Positions 47,955 through 59,236 of a stretch of 64,000 nucleotides of DNA are shown here, piece after piece. Where the stretch lies: the NCBI GenBank assembly GCA_031002005.1, contig JARYHS010009186.1:184848437-184912436 (forward strand), read 5' to 3'. Within the stretch, counting starts at the first letter, position 1. Each line of letters starts with the position of its first letter. The DNA is from Vandiemenella viatica (taxonomy: Eukaryota; Arthropoda; Insecta; Orthoptera; Morabidae). A model generated the notes under the pieces. The model had not been told where the DNA came from. It saw nothing but the letters and a program-made list of their open reading frames with translations, and searched no databases. The position numbers and the translations under genes were made by a program.

Positions 47955-49886
47955 GTCCTTAAATACATACTAATTAACCTTATGACTGGAGATATAATTT
48001 CACTCATACATCTAGCTAGGTATCACTTCCTGGCGATTCGAAACAGTCCATTCACCACCTGGGTGATCCGAATTGGAAAGATGTTAGTCTTTCGTAAAGA
48101 ATTTGGGTTACTGTCCCGTGCCTCGAACCGTTGTATTGTCTCGTTTCTCCTTTGACTGACAGCAAGAAACAGCCGCTCCGTATACGTCAGTCGGATAGAC
48201 CAATTCCTAGCTTGCTTCACGGAACGTCACATGAGGGGTATGCTAGAATCCACTGCGAGCTGTCAACTGTGCGGTTACTGTACCCCGCGCGACCCTGAGG
48301 CAGCGCCTCAAAGCACCGCACTCATCCTCTATTCTGACCCTCTGTTTGAAAACGGTGATTTTATCTCGATAACTGTGGCTGGACACGGGGCGTATTCAGC
48401 CATAGATAATCTTTTCATTATCTCTTGGGCAGACAATAAACGGCCCTGCCTACCTACCTGGGGTTGGGCCACCCGGTATACTGTCGCCGACGCGAAAAAT
48501 CTCATGCTATTGTGCCAGTAATGTTCCATATAATAACATTCCGCACTTCTGAGAAAAATTGTACAAGTCACTGCAGAAATTATTGTTTGTTTCTAAGTTT
48601 GTAGAATGTTTTTAGTGCATTACTTTCAATATGTATTAACTGAAATAATTATTTGAGTAGGAGGAGGACATACACAGAGAGAAAATTCTAGCAAAATCCT
48701 TGAAATTATACACAAAAAAGACCAATTACCAATTCGTAGAGTGGTCTGGTGGCTCAGTGGTTAAGGAGTCTCACTGGTGATCCACAGATTCCCCGTTCGA
48801 ATCCCTGTTTCGGCGGGATTTTCATAGACCCTTAACCCTGCCTTCACCTCTAACACACCTTGCTGGGAAATGTGAAGTACGTCAGAACGCTTTCGTGATA
48901 CGGATTCCACGTTAAACTGTAGATTCCCAGTACCCGGTAGGAATACAGGGTTAGGAAAAAGCAGCTACGACAGGTGCGGATTACGCAGCTAATAGAACCC
49001 TGTCACCAGGTCACTACAACCACACGGAATTATAATTATTATGCCAATTCATCAGGAACGGAGAACTTAATCTTTAAAAAAGTGCCTCATTGATCGATTT
49101 TAGTTTCAATACAGGTAAAAAATTGTTTATAGCGCAAAATTACCTTCCAGAAATAATATATAAACTTATTCGATAGTCGAGTGTGACATTACGGTTTGTA
49201 GATCTACCACTTAAGGTATAATTAAGTGGGTTTATCATCTTTTTCAGTCTTGCATCATTGTTTTTGGGCTTTAGGAAGTGCAGTGAAGTGTTAAATATAA
49301 TCTACAATACACCTTCTACATGGAAATAATAAATATCTGACATACTGTTTTTTTCTTGAATAAATTACTACCAGTATTTCAAGTACGCTTTATTTTTGTG
49401 AAAATCATTCACGTATTACATACAGAAACTCTATTTTTGGAATGAGAAAATTTTACCTGTGGCAAAGGATTTTTTATTTGTATCAAAATGTTTCAAATGC
49501 AGTTTTATTATTTTTTAAGATACTCTTTCCTCATGTTAACTTTTCTCCCGTACTTTCATTCAGAGTAAAGAAGGCATATTTTTCTTACTTCATACGTTTC
49601 CGTGTTTCCCCGGAGAATTATGTTGTTCCGCGTTCTTGCGCATCGAGAAATATTGAGATCAAAGCGTGAGACTTTTTAAATGGGGCAAACTTCCTTTTGG
49701 CAAAAGAATAAAATTACCTCTTAATGGAGGCAGGGCGGCTACATCGCGCAGCGCGGCAGACCGAAAGTCCCTATGTCGTGGTCCATTACGTCAGATGCTT
49801 TTTGTACTCCTCCTCTCAGCCACACCACAAGTCTGCTTGAAACGAAAGCAAAGTAAATTTTCCTTGCAACTCTCCGACTCACAGAA
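47955..49886. other. Unit-2-specific insertion, composite
   Basis: No counterpart in unit 1, where homology jumps from about 35095 to 35112. It contains a GC-richer segment (about 48020-48560) with overlapping open frames on both strands but no recognised domain, a SINE-2 copy (48739-49030), AT-rich DNA, and another GC-richer patch (49720-49880, GCGCAGCGCGGCAGACCG). It may be several nested insertions. Class unknown. Confidence 0.5.
48739..49030 (+). mobile_element. SINE-2 family, near full-length copy
   Basis: A box TGGTGGCTCAGTGG and B box GTTCGAATCCC, then the family body TTCACCTCTAACACACCTTGC, GAACGCTTTCGTG, ATTCCACGTTAAACTGTAG and an end CCCTGTCACC. It is closely related to 60958-61245 and is not a tRNA gene (no acceptor pairing, long body). 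Confidence 0.75.
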
Positions 49887-50723
49887 CTCCAAGTACATGC
49901 TTCTCTGGGAGTAAAAAAAGGTGGGAAAATACAATGTGGGTAGCTCTCACAGAAAAAATAGAGACAAAAATTAAATACCACCCACTGTGGTGACCAAAAT
50001 GATGATGTCTGTGCTGTTAAATTCTCGTAAGAGCTTTAAAACTTCAAATAATTTCATTTGATTACTCTGGTCCAACAAAGCTGAGTAATACAAATTTTGA
50101 AAACATCTGATAGTTTCTTAACAAAAGAAATATTTCAATCTGTTGTGCAAGATATTACATTTTTATTGAAGATGAATTTGGCACACGAAGAAATATTAAA
50201 TATAGAAGGTTAATCAGGTTAAACAGGTTAAACAATAAAACGTAATACATCAATCTAAAATAAAAACAGCAGATATCAGTAAAAGTTTTTACCCTGAATA
50301 TCAATTGCTTTTATTATTCAGTGCATACCATTAAATAAAAGTTTGGTCTAGTAGTTTAACCACGTTTCATGTCCCTAGAAGTTTCATCACAAAACAATCG
50401 TGACAGCTGAGTGTTATGAGCCCTAAAGTAAAAGGCATTATAAATTGTTACTTTTTAATACTGTCACACAAATGTAACAACAAAAAATTGCGTCAAACAA
50501 TAACGTGCCTGAAGTTCTGCGACCCCATATTTATTTGTGAGAAACGCATTGATTTATAAAGCCGTCGTCTAGAATGGAAGATAAAAGCAGAATCAAAACA
50601 AAATAAAAATTGTGACTTTAAATTTTATTCATTACTTCGTATAATGGACTACATCTCGAAATGAGTCTAGCCCTCTAATAAAATGTATTGTAGAAAGTTA
50701 ATGGCTCAGATCTCGAAGGAGTG

Positions 50724-52579
50724 TTTCCCTATTTTATTTTGCGATAGAAAATTTCTTAGCCACCGTTTCCATAAGAACGGCTGACAGATTTTTCGACCAG
50801 CCATTTCCACAATAACAAGGAAATTTAATTCCTGAAATCTTTTAGTGAACCATAATTTTTAAATTTTTTACCTGATATATATTTTATTCTTAATTTATAC
50901 TTCATTTTCAATATGTATCCTGTTCCTCTTGTAATAGGAATCTTCATGTCGTTTTTTTTTCTCGTTATTCTGCTAGTTATGATCATTGATCTTGTCTAAA
51001 TATAAACATTATGCATTAATCATCAATAATATTATTAAAAATTACAGTAATTGTTGTTTACAACCATCCAAATTTGTCTCGTACATGGCTATACAAGGAT
51101 TGTATTCTACAGTATAAGATTACAATTCTCTTAAAAATTAGTTCAGTACGCAAATCACCCATATTGCAATAACTGAGTGAATGTTTAAACAGTAATATGT
51201 TTAGTAAAATCACAAAGAAACTGAAGAGAAAGTAATTAAAAAATACCACGGTAGTATAAAAAGCTTCACAATGATGTCTTGGTTCTTATTGCATGTATGG
51301 TTGTCACAAATGATTACGATTAATCAAATTATATAATAATTTGTACCCATTTACCAGAAAAAATCGTTGAAAAACTACCAATAATAAACAAAAAAATTTC
51401 AGCAAAACACCTAATCGATTAACCAAAAAAGACATAAAACTCAAATTGTTTCTACTGATTTTACACTTAAATACAAAATAGAACTATTTTTCCATACTAC
51501 CGCACTTTGAGAAAATGAATTGGTGATGGAACAACATATGCAACTTGTGAAATAAAACAAATATATTTTAGATATTACAGCCTGCTCATTAATCAGCGAG
51601 AAATACGTATGTAATAATTAGATTTTTATCTGCACAGTATTTCTATTTTAAAAACAATTTAGTTTTAACTTTCCGTAAGTGATTAACTTTACTCTGCTAC
51701 ACGTTAATATATCTTTCATATAGTAACCATCCACTATAAATATTATAATGTTGTTTTCAGTGTTACTTTTAGATATAATAGAAACAATATTACTTTGCAC
51801 TAATTATGTATCGATTTCAGAAATTATGATTTTGTGTTTTAAGTAGTTAGCGTTAATAATGGAATCAAAAGCTGTAACGATCAGCCTATATCGCTCATCT
51901 GCAATAATTAATCCTATGATCTGTAAAAGAATTAGTTATTTCTTAAAAATATCAGGGAACTCTTTAAGAAATTTGTAAATATGGTTATCGTAATTGATTC
52001 ACATTATGCTAAGCTAACTTCAAAGCAAGCATGTATTTATTTAAATAAAAGTATTCGTAACACAAACGTAAGTTTCAACGTCCCAGTTAAACAAAGAGGT
52101 TTCTCATCCTCATTGATAGTCTTCATTTTTTAATGCGCTTAGCTTGAGAGCACAGTATTTGTTGTAATTATTATTTCTCCAGCAGGGGAGTTGTCCAACA
52201 CCTGCCAACACCTGCCAATACAGGCTTACAACGACGCCGGAGGCAACCAATCACATCGCTTAGAGCTGATGCTGACGTAGCGAAGTCACGTCGCTTGATC
52301 CCTAAGCCTAGTAGTGCTGAATAATCTCTTTTACCAATATTCAGTATTTCATTATTATCAATATTTAGCTTTTATCATTTGAATTACTCCCTCTGTTCAT
52401 AATTTATTTTTAGGAATAGAATTAAATGACAACTGTTAAGTTAATATATTTTTAAGGGTCAAAATAACAATGTTTACTTCACAGTTAATTTAATTGGTAT
52501 TTATTAGTTCTATTTTCTGTGTTAATAACTGCAACAGAATACTAAAGGTGTGATACGATCAAAATCGGTATGACAGACT
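50724..52579. other. No recognisable gene
   Basis: Very AT-rich unique DNA beyond the duplication. A GC-richer patch at 52190-52320 has CAACACCTGC twice in tandem (two CACCTG E-boxes); no gene follows it that I can support. Confidence 0.35.
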
Positions 52580-53110
52580 TTTTAAGAATTCTGTATGTAC
52601 GTATCTTGACTGGTTTGATTCGACCATCAACCTTTTCCTACACAAACTACAACAAACTTCCTGAAACCTATTTAGCCATTTAAATGCTGCATGCTTTTTC
52701 TTCTTAGATAGGTCATTGTTTCCTCAAATAACAATGGCTGTGGGTCATTCTTCCGCAGTTGTTTCTTCAATGTTAAATAATCGACTGTTTTGAAAACAAG
52801 CAATCCCACATATAATGTGACACATCAACATGTCTCTTCTTTCTGTGCATCTTTTCCACGATCTTCTTTCCTCGCCAATCATTTCGAAAACATGTTATCG
52901 GTAACTTCGTTCTTTATATGCAAACATCATTTCCAAAATCTGGTTTAAATTTTCCTTCCTCCTGAGGGATCGTAAGTCCAATTTTCATTTTCATCAAATA
53001 CAGCACTGCGATTATTGAGTTTATAAAAGATTTTGGGACTCTTTGGTCGATGTTTTAAATTAAGAGATTTTTCTTTTAGAAGATCATTTCAGTAATGCTT
53101 TTATGTTTCG
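52580..53110 (-). mobile_element. RTE-like LINE C-terminal remnant
   Basis: The minus strand yields, across frameshifts, AVFDENENWTYDPS (compare ALYGRETWTLRIPE), then IGEERRSWKRCTERRDMLM (compare MGEKRSLWMKLIERRDWLV) of the LINE at 31623. Heavily decayed. Confidence 0.45.
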
Positions 53111-54439
53111 GCCCCTACACCAAGTTGCTATTTAACTTTAAACACAACACAGTTCTTTTACTTCTAATACGTCACCACTCTGGATCCAGGGAGGTGCAAC
53201 AGGACATGGTATACATTATACGATTCGCAAACAGATAAAAACACTTCATTTCCCTCCGTTAGCTTAATTCTCACGGCAGAGGCTGAAATGCGGGCACTCA
53301 AAAGCTCTGCTCCCAGCGCATTTGGGGATCTCGCTGCCAAATAAGTCATAACATACCAAAAAAATCTTGTCTTAAATCTATGTTTCTGCTACAATTCATG
53401 ACTATTGTATTATTTTGGCTTACGTTTAGTCCAAGTCTTTTAGACGTTAACCTTACGCGCCTTTTTTTCATTTCTCACTATCCTATTTTAACAGCTCTCA
53501 AACATAAAATTAAATGGAATTATATTTTATGAAGCACTTATAGTAAGCTAGAGTTTGGTTGAATATGATATGGTAGGTTTGTTTTGAAATTTCCTATAAA
53601 TCAATGTAAATAAACTTTGTTTTATGAAAAGAAATTATTTAGAGGCCGATTAATATGTTTAAGGACAGAATTATGCAAGAGAATTGCTTAAATGTTTATA
53701 ATTCCAAGTAATAATGCAAGTTATTATGTCTAAAGAACAATTTGCTACAGTTTAAAATGATTTCTGTGAATAATTTTGTGTTTAAGCATCTTTAATTTCC
53801 ATTTCTGACCATTTTGTATTGATTGTAAATGATTATGTATTAATTCTGATTGTTTTTAATATGTTTCAATTGTTTAAGTATTGTTAATCTTCGAGAAATA
53901 TCTGTCGGAAGCTTTTGAAGTGTTCTAGAAATTTCGATGGAGTTTATGTATAGCTAACATCCGAGACAGAGATACAGTTTTCACCGATTCAATTTACGAC
54001 GGTCCATTTACTATATTGTCTGTGGAAGAAGTGTTGTATACAATCGCTGGATTGTATGTTATCATGTAAACAGTATCGTTGACGTCGTGTTTTATGAAAA
54101 TAAAAGCAAGTTTACAGTAAACTCTATGGTGGACTGGTTATTTATCATATTAATTAAACCACGAACAATCTAATACTATTCTCATCAGCTAACAGAACAA
54201 TGTTTCGAGAAAATGGCACCATAGTGATGAATAATTTTGATACATTCAAATATTTCTTTCATTTTCTTGACTTCTTGATGTAAATGCATCATAAATCCGG
54301 AAGAAACGTTACAAAATTATCTGTTATCGATAGAACCTGTTTTAATGAAAATATAATGCTTATACTGCACCAGCTGGTAACTTCACGTTAATTTATATAC
54401 AAGAATAACATTGACTCCATTAGAAACGCAGTGTGTTTG
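53111..54439. other. No recognisable gene
   Basis: AT-rich, with only short chance frames. Confidence 0.35.
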
Positions 54440-54660
54440 ACCTCGTGACTTTTGAAGGTCACTGCTGAACCGCTGCCCTTTATGTCGACACCCCGAGGGT
54501 GTGGGGCCCGTCTGCGCGGCCCGCTGGGTAATTGCCACCACTGGCAAACATGGCCTTTGGCGCTGTGGGAGGGTCGAGTAAACAGGCCAAGGATCAGGGG
54601 TGCCAACACTATCGACGCGGGACTGAGCTGTAGCCTCAAAGGGGGACATACTCATACAGT
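54440..54660. other. Isolated GC-rich island of unknown nature
   Basis: About 220 bp of visibly GC- and CpG-rich sequence (CCCGTCTGCGCGGCCCGCTGG, ATCGACGCGGGACTG) inside AT-rich DNA. Overlapping open frames exist on both strands but show no domain. It could be a fragment of an unrecognised repeat or gene. Confidence 0.3.
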
Positions 54661-55149
54661 CACCTTCAATTGTTCCTCTTAATCATTTGTAAATACTAAG
54701 TTACATTTTTTAACAAATATTTCATTTGTTCCTACAAAACGAAAGGTTTCAGTCTTTATAACTGTCGCTATAGTAACTCTCAAGAAGGCGGCGGTTGTAA
54801 TAAGAACATAGCGTTAGCCGTGGTCTTTTAGATCACTTGCAAGATTCCGTGCCCAGTGACCCGACATGGAAATTGTTGATCGAAACGTCTAAATAAGTGT
54901 TTATGGCAATCATATTTATCACTACGAACATGATTTGGACAGTTATGTTATAGGTTGATGGAAGCAGATAATCCAAAGAGTATTTTCATGGATATCTGTT
55001 AGTAGGGCAAACGCAGCGTTCATACTTGAATTAATTCTCAACATCGAAAAAAAAATTACTTTACCACTGTAGAAATGAGGTATAAATTCCTGTAAGCTTC
55101 GCAAATTTTGTATTATACTACATCAAAACGAAATTCCTTCCTAGTTGAT
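54661..55149. other. No recognisable gene
   Basis: AT-rich spacer before a split SINE. Confidence 0.35.
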
Positions 55150-55970
55150 GGTGGGTGGGTGCTAATGCCATGGCCTCGCATTCGGGGGGACGCACCTTCG
55201 AATCCACGTCCGGCCATTCAGATTTCGGTTTTCCTATATTTCCCAAAATCAATTAGGATTCACCCGAATGTGATGCCTGTGGTGTACGTCCTACGGTGCG
55301 CCACATCTTAATTGATTGTGTATTGTTTTTAGACTTAACGGCAGACGTTGCCCTGGCCTGGTCAACGATCTGACCCTTATTTTAAAGAATGAGACCAGCA
55401 ACGTGGCAAGTGTTTTAAAATTTTGTGTACTGGCTGGCCTATTGCCAAAGATTTTAGGCAGATCGGCATAATTTTAAGATGGATGGGTGGCTCTTTACAG
55501 CCACCCGTTTGTGCTTTGATGTTATTTTTTATATTGTTATAATTCCTGTCTCGCTGGCCATTATACAGCCATTGAGACATGTAGTGTTTTTAATTCGTTT
55601 TTAAACCTGTTTGGCCCCTTTACAGCCATCCATACATTGTACAGTCTTAGGTCCTGGTGGCCTCTTTACAGCCACGTTTTTTCTTGTGATTTTTTTTATT
55701 ATTTTTCTGTCTGTGTGGTCGACCTCATTACAGTCGACCATACAGACTGTGTTTTAGTATATTTTTAAGCCACAGTATTAGACGGTTATTGTTAGGGCGC
55801 TAATGACTTCGCTGTCGACGCGCCTAAAGCCACAACAACAACCCGAAATAAATCCCGGTGAATGCCAGAATGGGTCCTTCACATTGCCATGGCCGAATTC
55901 TTTTCGTTCCTTACCTCCAGTTCTTTTCCGCCTACAATGACCACAACGTCAGTAAAAAAATTGAATCCAC
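55150..55970 (+). mobile_element. SINE-1 copy split by a LINE insertion
   Basis: The head and first body part lie at 55150-55255 (TGGCCTCGCATTCGGGGGG, B box CTTCGAATCCACG, ATTCAGATTTCGG). The body resumes at about 55850 (CCCGGTGAATGCCAGAATGGG, CATGGCCGAATTC, CAATGACCACAACGTCAG). Together the halves make one SINE-1 with about 595 bp inserted in the middle. Confidence 0.75.
55256..55849 (+). mobile_element. I-clade LINE 3' end inserted in a SINE
   Basis: Near the start it reads ECDACGVRPTVRHILIDC, the Cys/His motif near the pol C-terminus of I/Nimb-type LINEs (usually C-x2-C-G...T-V-x-H-I-L-x-x-C). The 3' UTR has repeated 'tctttacagccac' blocks and ends GGGCGCTAATGAC...GCGCCTAAAGCCACAACAACAAC, a familiar insect LINE 3' end with a CAA-type tail. 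Strongly 5'-truncated. Confidence 0.7.
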
Positions 55971-56109
55971 CTTCTCATACTGATTTCAGCAATATTCAAA
56001 TCGGTTTAATAACGTTGAATCCTTGATGGTATTAATAACTTTTCTATTTAAAATATTTGAATTTGATGATGTTAACTACCACAAATGTGTTAATGGTTCT
56101 TCGTACTGG
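55971..56109. other. Spacer, nothing recognised
   Basis: Short AT-rich stretch between the split SINE and the next tRNA-like repeat. Confidence 0.3.
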
Positions 56110-56262
56110 TAACTTTACCGCCATCGTTATCTTACCTGCAGTAAGTACAACGCAAGACGAGCACAACAGGTAAACCACCATTACACTAGGTCGAACTCGA
56201 GCCAGTGACCGTCAACCGTTACGTAAGGGCTCTAACCTCTCTGCCAGTCATCAAATAACTTC
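56110..56262 (-). mobile_element. tRNA-like SINE fragment
   Basis: The minus strand shows TGGCAGAGAGGTTAGAGCCC (A-box region) and GGCTCGAGTTCGACC (B box), followed by a body without an A tail. Weak support, with no sister copy elsewhere in the window. Confidence 0.4.
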
Positions 56263-57034
56263 GAAGAATAGACTAATAAGAAAATTCGCCAGTAAAGCTT
56301 GCAATATGGGAGGATATGTATGTTTGTGTTTTGCCCGTTTGCTTAAAGTATAATATACACCAACGAAAAATTATTTATAACAAAGAATATAACAAATATG
56401 CGGATTGGAGAGAACCTCAATTTTATCCGTGATTGGAATTCTCTGTTATTTATACAATTATATCTTCCTTGGCATTTGTCCATGACGAGCACTATGTTGC
56501 ATTCCAATGTTTTGCTTAATGACTTGGTTGAATGCTATTGACATGGGAGATGCTGCCTCACCTATGCTCAAATCTAATTAGTATTCTCTGAACTCTGTCG
56601 TCAAAGGAATTGTCACTGACTGGTTATTTTAAAGTCACTCCTCTTTTCTCGACAATTCTCGATCCTGCTATTTGAAAAATTCTAGAGAACACTTGGCGCC
56701 GCTCTTCTCTTTTGTGGTGCGCTCTGGTTACTTGCGGCGCTTTCTGCTGATGCAGTTTTGTTGCTGCGAGAAAAATACGATACGCCGTAAGCCATATCAT
56801 CTTCACGGTAAGCAGCACCTGATTTTAACGGCTGCACAGATCAGTATACTGAAGGATACTAAACAAAAAAACAAAAATTTGAACCACTTAGAGTTCTACG
56901 ATCTACATGTTAGTTAACTCTAGAACATGTATACAGCGCAATAGGATATTGTGTATCAGGATGGCATAAGAGCCACCGTGTTAAAAGAAAGAAACAAGTT
57001 TGATGCCACTCTAAAGAAAACTATGTGGCTGATA
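56263..57034. other. No recognisable gene
   Basis: No confirmed gene. Around 56640-56830 overlapping open frames occur on both strands without a recognised domain. Confidence 0.3.
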
Positions 57035-57286
57035 CTAGCCTACCTTTTTTTTTTTTTTTTTTTTTTTTGCAATCTGCCCGTAGCTATATTTTTATATATC
57101 GGCAAAGTCAATGAATCTTTCCGAATTTTTATGTGAACGCTTAATTTGTAGGACAACACAGGACACACACAACACAAACTTAACCTAACCGAAACACCCA
57201 TGCCCTCGGCCGGACTCGAACCGGCGACCATCGGTACGTGGACCTAGCACTCAAGCCTCTACGCTACCGAGGCCGGCCTAGCCTAC
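57035..57286 (-). mobile_element. Complete tRNA-derived SINE with target-site duplication
   Basis: On the minus strand: tRNA-like head with A box region GGTAGCGTAGAGGCTTGAG, B box GGTTCGAGTCC, a short body with GTTAGGTTAAGTTTGTG, and a 24-base A tail (T run 57045-57068 on the plus strand). The 9-bp CTAGCCTAC flanks it exactly at 57035-57043 and 57278-57286. The long uninterrupted tail and perfect duplication indicate a young insertion. Confidence 0.88.
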
Positions 57287-58815
57287 GTTAAAATCAAAGT
57301 ATAACAATCTCTGTCTGCTAAAGTTGAGTCTCAATCCCCTCGAGAACTATGGCGACATGGTCATTTATTCTGAAGATCCTTATATGTCCTTTCGTAATCA
57401 TTTCCAATGCTCTATCTATGTAACTAAAGCCATATGCTCTAATATTGAAAACAACTACGAAATTAATTGAAAACATATCAAAACTCGAAATGAAGTCAAA
57501 AATAATGAATACTGAAGTGTTTTGATCAATAATCAAAATATATCTGTATTTTCGTGGTAAAACACAGTATTCCATCACAGATAGAGATATGTCAAAGATC
57601 AAGATTAGTACTGAGTGCTCACGAAATGCATTTTTGTTGAAGTGGCGCACATGACAATCAGTGTGCCTAGAGCCGAGCACTTAAGGCTCGTTCGCATTAG
57701 GCTAGTAATTTAGTCGAGTAGCGAGCAATTTAGTAACTAAACGTGTGTGAACAATGATAATTTAGTCTAGCAGTTTAGCCAGTAGTCGAGTCGATCCGTT
57801 TTGTTCTATTATTTTGGGCTAGTAGCGCCCCACACCAGGCGCCACTGCCCACTCGCTCATCGGCTAAACAAGACTGAACCTATTAATTCCAGTTCATTAG
57901 CTGCCACAAAAATTTTAAAATTTGTTTCTAAATGTGTATAACATAAATATTAATTCCCCGCTCTGAAAACAAACAAAGGAAGCAATCTGTACACATGGAT
58001 TTGGAAAATACAATAAACATACATGGATTTGGTGCAAAGTAAATTGAAAATTAAAATCATCTGCTTAGTGCACAATTTTATTGATTATTTTATCACAACA
58101 GCATCTATTATTATTAATAATCATTATTGCCCTTGAGGACGGTGTTTAAACTTAAATTATTCATGATTATTCAGTTTTTGTTTGTATTCGTCTTCTTCCT
58201 CTTCTCTTCCCAAAACCTCTTCATACGCTCACTGTGTTCCTGTTTCCTTTGTTCAGTCCATTTTGTTCCTGTTTTCTTTTGTATTTTAAATTTTGTTTTC
58301 ATAATTTTGTTCCTGAATTTTCCCCTTTCCCGTGTCATTTCCTTGCTGATCCCTGCATGATTCAAGTCCTGTTCTATTTTCTGGAACCAATTTGAACAGT
58401 AGCATCTAGATTATACAATAAGATATTATTGCTATTGTTATTAGAAGTACTATCTGTAACGTGCGGTTGGTCTGGTTGCCTTATTAATTTATAAAACATA
58501 TGAATTTAATTTTTAATCTCAGGTAAAACTTAATTAAAATTATTTCAATTGAGAAAGGGTTCATAATCAATTAAAATGCATGACATCATGATTCATCAAT
58601 AAAAGTTCCATAACCTGGACATTTATTCAGGCATTAAAATTTACACATGAAGTGAACATATCATTTCTGTCAGCACTCAAATATTTACGACATATAAAAA
58701 AATTGCCTAGCCAAAAAGACAAAAGAACATCATTGATCTTGATTCCTCAGACTTCCACGGCCATCTTTGTTCATGATTAATTGACTTTCTGGTTTTGCCG
58801 CGTTGTTTATTTCAT

Positions 58816-58859
58816 TACCTAAGCTTTCGGCTGGTATCCTCCAGCCTTCGTCAGAGATA
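58816..58859 (-). ncRNA. Hammerhead-like ribozyme motif, inverted copy
   Basis: Exact mirror of the motif at 59193-59236, on the minus strand of the other arm, with the same core. In full read-through RNA of the hairpin the two would pair with each other instead of folding. Confidence 0.45.
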
Positions 58860-59192
58860 CTGTTTATGTTGACATAGCAACGAGCGCCAAGCATCGCAGA
58901 GTAAGAGGCCGCTATCTTCGTTGATGTTGTTGGTGTTTTTTAAAATTTCTGCTGCCTCTTTCACCACTACAAATATAACAACAGTGACAAATCCGCCGTA
59001 GTCCGCCATGCTATTAATACCGGGCATGAAGTAAAATTTCAAGAAACGAGGCTACTGTGGAGAGAAGACCAGTGGTGGCCCCGACGGGTGAAAGAGGCAG
59101 CAGAAATTTTAAAAAACACCAACAACATCAACGAAGATAGCGGCCTCTTACTCTGCGATGCTTGGCGCTCGTTGCTATGTCAACATAAACAG

Positions 59193-59236
59193 TATCTCTG
59201 ACGAAGGCTGGAGGATACCAGCCGAAAGCTTAGGTA
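59193..59236 (+). ncRNA. Hammerhead-like ribozyme motif in Penelope-like 3' UTR
   Basis: Stem I TATCT (59193-59197) pairs with AGGTA (59232-59236). Conserved box CTGACGA at 59198-59204. Stem II GGCTGG/CCAGCC (59206-59211, 59218-59223) with loop AGGATA. Then GAAA (59224-59227) and a palindromic AGCT that can only make a tiny stem III, with T59231 as the cleavage-site base. Minimal hammerheads with short stem III are known from Penelope-like elements. Odd: an extra A (59205) between CTGACGA and stem II, and CTT instead of the usual GTC, so activity is doubtful. The box overlaps the stop codon. Confidence 0.5.

Larger units (their letters stand above)
36401..50723. repeat. Tandem segmental duplication, unit 2
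   Basis: Collinear with unit 1 in the same orientation. It lacks about 3.0 kb that unit 1 has between 19155 and 22186, and has its own insertions: the CR1-like LINE (42638-44694) and about 1.9 kb at 47955-49886. Ends at GAAGGAGTG (50715-50723) followed by unique sequence, whereas in unit 1 the same motif runs straight into the start of unit 2. Carries peptide gene 2. Confidence 0.85.
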
